This document shows, piece by piece, positions 58,882 through 64,000 of a stretch of 64,000 nucleotides of DNA. Positions within the stretch are counted from its first letter, which is position 1; each line of letters starts with the position of its first letter. Location of the stretch: positions 7,211,372 through 7,275,371 of the forward strand of contig JASFXZ010000027.1 in assembly GCA_032209605.1 (NCBI GenBank). Direction: 5' to 3'. This stretch comes from Mactromeris polynyma. Its lineage: Eukaryota; Mollusca; Bivalvia; Venerida; Mactridae. Below the pieces are notes generated by a model. The model worked only from the letters and a program-made list of their open reading frames with translations, did no database searches and was not told the origin of the DNA. The position numbers and the translations under genes were made by a program.

Positions 58882-60028
58882 ATACCCCCACAAACAAAGT
58901 TTGAGGGGGTATATAGGAGTGAGCTTGTCGGTCGGTCGGTCGGTCTGTCTGTCGGTCGGTCGGTCTGTCGGTTTTCATGGTTTCCGGACGATAACTCATG
59001 AAAGGCTAGACAGATTTGAAAAATTTTTGGTACACAGGTGTAACATCAGAAGATACAGGTCAAGTTCGATATTGGGGCTGGTTGGGCCAAGGTCAAGGTC
59101 ACTGTTACTAAAAATAGTTTCTCTTACTTTCACTTACTAGCAAATGGTTTGTTTTTAGTTGTAAACGACTTATCTTTCTGTGAAAATAACTGTTATTTCT
59201 AGCATATTGTTTGATATATTTTGCATTGATTTAGTTCCATTTTGCCCAGCTTTTTGTGAGCAATTCTATACAAGTTCAGTTTTTTATTTCACAGGAACTG
59301 TTGATTAGTTCTTACTGTTCTGTTGGCAGCATTTTTGGTTTATTACATTCAGATACTAGCAAATGGTTTGTTTTTGTTGTTGAAGACTCGCCTTTCAGTG
59401 AAAATAACGGGATTTCTTTTAAAATCCATTGAAATAAGGCATAATATAATGTTATATCCAGGTAGTTTGATTATTTGATTAAATCTGTGAAACTGCAGTC
59501 AAGGACAATGGAACAAAATGTCTTGATTGCGAATATAAATTGTATCAATTTAATACGCTTTGTTGCTATATTTGTTCGAATTTGAATGCAAAATGTTCAG
59601 ATCTTGGGAGTTAAAATCAAATATATTGGTGTTACTAGTTCATACTCTAGTCGAATGTATCATTATATTTCTTTGTGACAAAGTGCTATATATTACTGTT
59701 CATTTTTTCTATTTTATTGATTTTGACCTGACTCCCATACTGTGGTATTCATATCACCTCCGAAATATTAAAATGTACACAATTCTTATTATAACCCCAC
59801 TTCAAAATATGCAATGGGGGCTATATGGGAATCACCACTTGTTCCGTCATGTCACATAACATGGTTTTCCATGAATTATTTCTACCAAGCCTAGTTGTGT
59901 ATATTGTCGGCACATTCTGATTGTGGTCCTGTAGTGATAGATAGTGATAGATAATTTCTTTGTCTTGACTGGCGGCCATCTTTGAATTTATCAAAAATAT
60001 GTCTGACAAAGCGGTATTGTGGGGGTAT
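58882..60028 (+). mobile_element. Composite bivalve-type element with 12 bp inverted ends
   Basis: atacccccacaa (58882-58893) is the exact reverse complement of ttgtgggggtat (60017-60028). Just inside the left end is a fold-back (ccccacaaacaaagtttgag, then ggggt), a GGTC/TGTC microsatellite (about 58926-58973), and a copy of the module seen at 25551-26220 ending ccaaggtcaaggtcactg. The phrase tactagcaaatggtttgttt occurs twice (59135 and 59354). Near the right end is the module 'ctaccaagcctagttgtgta' shared with 54010-54790. The content supports a dispersed element; exact boundaries are inference. Confidence 0.55.
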
Positions 60029-60317
60029 TAATCACCTTCAGTGATAGCTCTAGTTAGACTGGGCGTTAGCCCCATGTCTCTAGTAACCGTAATTTTGGAA
60101 ACAGCCGTATCAGAGTTAGACACATTTGATAGTTTTACAATCCCCACAGCCAGTGCGAATACACATCCTAGTCTATATTTAGACAGGCGAGTCGACATGT
60201 GTTCAGAGCCATTCTGCGAGCCGCTTACGACTCTCTAATGTCCGAAATGTGGACAGTAAACATGTGTAAATAAACTTTATGCGAGTGTGCATTGAATAAG
60301 CTTTCACTGTCATAGAA

Positions 60318-60365
60318 ATGTCGCCGAGACTATGGAAATTGCTAGAAAAACTAAGTAAATCGAAC
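60318..60365 (+). CDS. Possible first coding exon (partial gene)
   Basis: ATG at 60318 opens 16 codons, MSPRLWKLLEKLSKSN, and runs straight into a consensus donor (aac|GTAAGTGAC, GT at 60366) at a codon boundary. It lies in a CpG-rich patch (about 60040-60840) unlike its AT-rich flanks. The short peptide looks amphipathic and basic. I do not recognise it, and no downstream exon was found before the satellite at 62270; the gene would have to continue beyond the window. Confidence 0.3.
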
Positions 60366-60721
60366 GTAAGTGACTATCGTTTCATTGGCATGCCAAAATT
60401 ATTCTGATGCCTGTAAATGTGTAGTGATTTAAGGTCATTTAAACAACTGTACGGGCGGAATCTGTGTATATTTTGAAATGCGTCATATCGTTACTTGGCA
60501 TCTTGTTAATCAGATACGCCACGCTATTTTTAAAGCGTATCAGTACAAACCTCGATGAATGAACGAAACACTGCCTTCTGTAAGTGCTACACTTTCATTG
60601 ACATGAACTAAAACCGATTAGCTAGATAGTCAAAATTTCCTTCGACGGGAAAGGCTATACACTGCGTACACATTTTATTGGTTTAACACTAGAAAATACC
60701 CATCTATTATAAACTCAGTAG

Positions 60722-60743
60722 TCACGTGATCGTGTCGACCAAT
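60722..60743 (+). promoter_or_regulatory. Promoter-like pair: TCACGTGA E-box and CCAAT
   Basis: The palindrome TCACGTGA (60722-60729, USF/MITF class) is followed at 60739-60743 by CCAAT, in a CpG-richer stretch. About 150 bp downstream a strong donor (gctt|GTAAGTGAA, GT at 60897) could end a non-coding first exon. This could be an alternative start for the gene proposed at 60318, or a separate one. Confidence 0.3.
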
Positions 60744-60897
60744 GGCATTTAGTATCAGGAACGAACGGTGATTTCGTAAGGTAAAATATCAAAATATACT
60801 GGGTAATACAGCAGCGGGTGAATGTAACGGTAGAGGAATCAAAGCACTGTGTGGAGCGTATAGTCATACATGCACGCTTTGAAATTAAAATTGCTTG

Positions 60898-62200
60898 TAA
60901 GTGAACCAGTCCCTCTTTCCATCCCCGAGTGAGACAGTGCAATGCTTCTACAATCTCTGCCTGAGAAGTCTTTACGGGTCACAAGAAACTTCGACTGCCC
61001 CAGTCTTTCTGCGCTTTCAGCGCTTTGATTGTTATTGTTGTGATAGGACTTTGTTCGATGCTCAAGAAATTTGGAATTATACTAAAAATGGACAAAGTGG
61101 GAAAAATTGGAAATCATTGATGCAAACATACACACTGTTCAATGTTCAAGGATTTGGCTGTATTCAGTGAATAAGTGTTTACTTTGAATGTTTCCCGCCT
61201 GATTTGTGTCTGATCTTTTCAGAAGGATTTTCAACATTTAGTTTGGAAAAAAATATACTCATTGCCTTTGGAAATAATAATCAAATAATGCATGGAGAAG
61301 TCGTGTAGAAATAATCATAAAATGGATGGTCTGCTTTTACTTCTTTTCTGGTCTTGTCATACAATTGTCTGAAGCCGTATATTATAGTATATAGAGAGAT
61401 CATGAACAGTTATTGAAAACATTTTATCGTGATTCTGACTGTATCAAAAAAATTGACATCAATGACCTCAAAATGAAAATCATAAAGTGGTAGCTAGTTT
61501 GTAAGTCTTCAATTTCTTTGGGAAGCGCATTGACAGTGTTCTAATTAGGCACTCCGATTTTCTCCTATCACTAATGTTTATGTCTTGTTTTTTTTTGGTT
61601 TTTGTGTTACTAACTCACATGTTTTTAAGTACTTATTAACGACTACATTGCACTGATGACAGGTCATTAATATAACGGTACACTAGGGTTATCATTGGTT
61701 CAAATTTTTGCATATTGGCGATGATATTGGTATATCAATAGATAAATATCTATGATATATCAATTGTATTTTTAAATTTCTTTAATAGACTATTAACTCC
61801 TAATTTTCTTTATGTTTTATAGAAGTGTGTGCCCTACATAATTAAATGTTCAACTTGTATTTTTATTATTGTATTATAAAAAGATACCATTTAAGTAATT
61901 AATCCATATTTTTAACTTCACAGTAATATATTATATTGCTGACATTTGGAATACACTATCCACTAAAGCACCGTTTAACTATACTATACGTTTATTGGTA
62001 CAATCTGCACATACAGTGCCTTTGACCATTAACAAAATAAACATAAATATGAGATGGTCAAGACAATAAATATACAAGTTACAAATACAATATCAAACAT
62101 GTAATATAAGCAAACACAGAACAGAACAAAGATATTTGTGTATAAGATTAAATATTAAATATAAGCAGCAATGGAATAATAGTTTATAGGCCAGTCAAAA
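60898..62200. other. Unassigned, AT-rich DNA
   Basis: A frame at 60901-61170 starts with GTG inside the proposed donor and has no motif. Nothing else recognised up to the satellite. Confidence 0.35.
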
Positions 62201-62269
62201 TAAAAAAATTGGGGAAAAAAAATGCACAGAAATATTTTTTGTGGATTTGTGTCATATAAGGCATCACAT

Positions 62270-63950
62270 TAAATATACTAAAAGTATAGGACAATCACAC
62301 GGTGCAAAATGTGATTTTTGGGGTAAAATGGTTGAAAATTTAAATAAGAATGGGAATTTCTGGAATTTGCCAATAACTATGTCAAATGTTGCAATAAAAC
62401 TACCAGAATTACTGTATTTAATAGATATTGCATACAGTATAAAATAACTTAAGTATAGAAACATTGAACAGTGTTAAATGTGATTTTTGGGGTAAAATTT
62501 TAAAAAAATCACAAAAAATGAGCATTTCTGGGATTTGCCTATAACTATGTCAATTTTTCCAATAAAACTACCAGAATTACTTTATTAAATAGATATTTTA
62601 TTACAGTACATAATACATAAAGTATAGAAACATTGTACCGTGTAAAATGTGATTTTTGGGGTAAAACCTTTAAAAAAGTAACCAAAACCATGGGAATTTT
62701 TGGAATTTGCTAATAACTTTGTCACATTTTGCAATAAAACTACAAACATTACTATATTTAATAGATATTGTATAACAGTACATAATACCTAAAGTATAGA
62801 TACATTGTAACAAGTGAAATGTGATTTTTGGGGTAAAACCTTAAAATAAATGACCAAAAACATGGGAAATTTATGGAATTTGCCAATAACCATGTCAAAT
62901 TTTGCAATAAAACTACCAGAATTACTTTATTTAATAGATATTATATTACAGTACATAATACTTATAGTATAGAAACATCGTACCGTGTGAAATATGATTT
63001 TTTGGGTAAAACCTTCAAAAAAATAACCAAAAACATGGGAATTTTTGGAATTTGCCAATAACTATGTCAAATTTTGCAATAAAACTACCAGTATTACTTG
63101 ATGTGATAGATATTATATTACAGTTTAAAATACCTAAAGTATAGTTACATTGTATTGTGTGAAATGTGATTTTTGGGGTAAAACTTAAAAAAATAACCAA
63201 AAAATGGGAATTTCTGGAATTTGCCAATAACTAAGTCAAATTTTGCGATAAAACTACCAGAATTACTTGATGTGATAGATATTATATTACAGTTATAAAT
63301 ACCAAAAGTATAGATACATTGTATCGAGTGAAATGTGATTTTTGGGGTAAAACTTAAAAAAATAACAAAAAATGGGAATTTTTGGAATTTGCCAATAACT
63401 AACTCAAATTTTGCAATAAAACTACCAGAAATACTGTATTTAATAGATATTATAATACAGTTCAAAATACCTTAAGTATATAAACATTGTATCGTGTGAA
63501 ATGTGATTTTTGGGACAAAACTTAAAAAAATAACAAAAAATGGGAATTTTTGGAATCTGTTAATATCCCGTTCATTTTAACTATAAAGTTTTCAGAATAG
63601 TTATTTTTAACTCATGTTATATTGCAAAATCCATACTCTAAATCATAGAAATAGTTTATAATGCGGAATGTAATATTTATTTGAAAAATATATCAAAAAA
63701 GAAATAACTAAAAGTTGCAATTTCTGGTATATTTTGCCTATTCCTGGATTAAAAAAACAAAACAATGAAAGTCACAGAAATGACATAAGCTATGTGTTAT
63801 CTCTCAATATAACATATGATAACATTATGCTATCAAATCAAACAAGAAATGTGGTTTTGAGGTAAAAGTTCTGAAAACATAAACGAAAATGCTATTTTCC
63901 GGAAGCCATATGAATTTGATCACACAATTATATGATTATAATAGAAGCAA
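62270..63950. repeat. Satellite-like tandem array, about 170 bp unit, about 10 copies
   Basis: The landmark tgtgatttttggggtaaaa starts at 62310, 62480, 62649, 62820, 62993 (tatgat variant), 63165, 63334 and 63502, giving periods of 168-173 bp; two decayed units follow to about 63950. Each unit then has 'tgggaatttttggaatttgc', 'caataactatgtcaaatttt' and 'gcaataaaactaccagaatt'. Units differ by roughly 10-15 percent by eye, with right-hand units most worn. Minus-strand frames at 63015-63465 simply read the repeat. The array may continue past the window. Confidence 0.93.
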
Positions 63951-64000
63951 TGTCGGTGTCTTAATGCAGCATAAGATATGCACAATGTATTAGTCAAATG

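Noticed and set aside
60901..61170. 89-residue frame
   Set aside because: It begins with a GTG that overlaps the proposed splice donor; no motif and no ATG.
63015..63465. Minus-strand frames of 70 and 106 residues
   Set aside because: They read the 170 bp satellite.

Overview
The window is eukaryotic nuclear DNA: AT-rich, almost without long open reading frames, with one intact seven-transmembrane receptor gene, tRNA-headed SINEs, several TA-flanked non-autonomous DNA transposons and a very high load of minisatellites. The best guess is a bivalve or related mollusc. The reason is the presence of repeat types I associate with bivalve genomes: the 'GGTCAAGGTCACCGTTACTAAAAATAG'-type tandem module (about 25551-26220, again at 58881-60028), the 'gcgatatagggc..gggcctcttgtt' repeat end (about 8245-8275), and elements with 'ctgtggattcattaattttcg' termini. 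The species call is inference and cannot be proved from the sequence alone.

Layout. 1-4600 holds three minisatellites (39, 46/47 and 34 bp units). 4600-10000 holds dispersed repeats, a broken pogo/Tigger-like transposon (6705-7593) and a 1.1 kb element with perfect 21+ bp inverted ends (8747-9867). 11900-13310 is a CpG-richer patch with a perfect NRF1-type palindrome, a good Kozak ATG and a possible short first coding exon. 14500-16400 carries two small TA-flanked MITEs and a SINE with an exact 11 bp target duplication. 19450-23550 holds 46 bp and 27 bp unit arrays. 23800-26220 holds a 523 bp TIR element and the bivalve-type 145 bp tandem module. 29100-31755 holds two SINEs and a 31 bp unit array. 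32490-34038 is a palindrome-armed element (A). 34675-35223 and 36040-36254 are further inverted-repeat elements.

The only confidently coding gene is at 36502-37638 on the minus strand, a divergent class A GPCR of 378 residues. After it come a 73 bp unit array (38507-39030), a SINE (about 40060-40200), a CpG-rich inverted repeat (about 42318-42455), a second palindrome-armed element (B, 44874-45974), a 4.5 kb array of 37 bp units with higher-order structure (48561-53050), more bivalve-type repeats, a promoter-like CpG-rich patch (60040-60900) with two possible first exons, and a roughly 170 bp satellite running to the right edge (62270-63950).

The most unusual observation is the pair of elements A and B. 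They share an alignable core of about 450 bp and the same CCCC(T/A)G(T/C)GAAA-like ends with a possible 2 bp target duplication, but their arms are filled with different 10 bp palindromes: GTTCATGAAC in A, AACCATGGTT in B. Both are centred on CATG, with the GTT and AAC flanks swapped. A third fragment with GTTCAAGAAC/GTTCATGAAC sits inside a SINE at about 30075-30176. This looks like a transposon family whose arm palindromes have been homogenised and replaced as a set.
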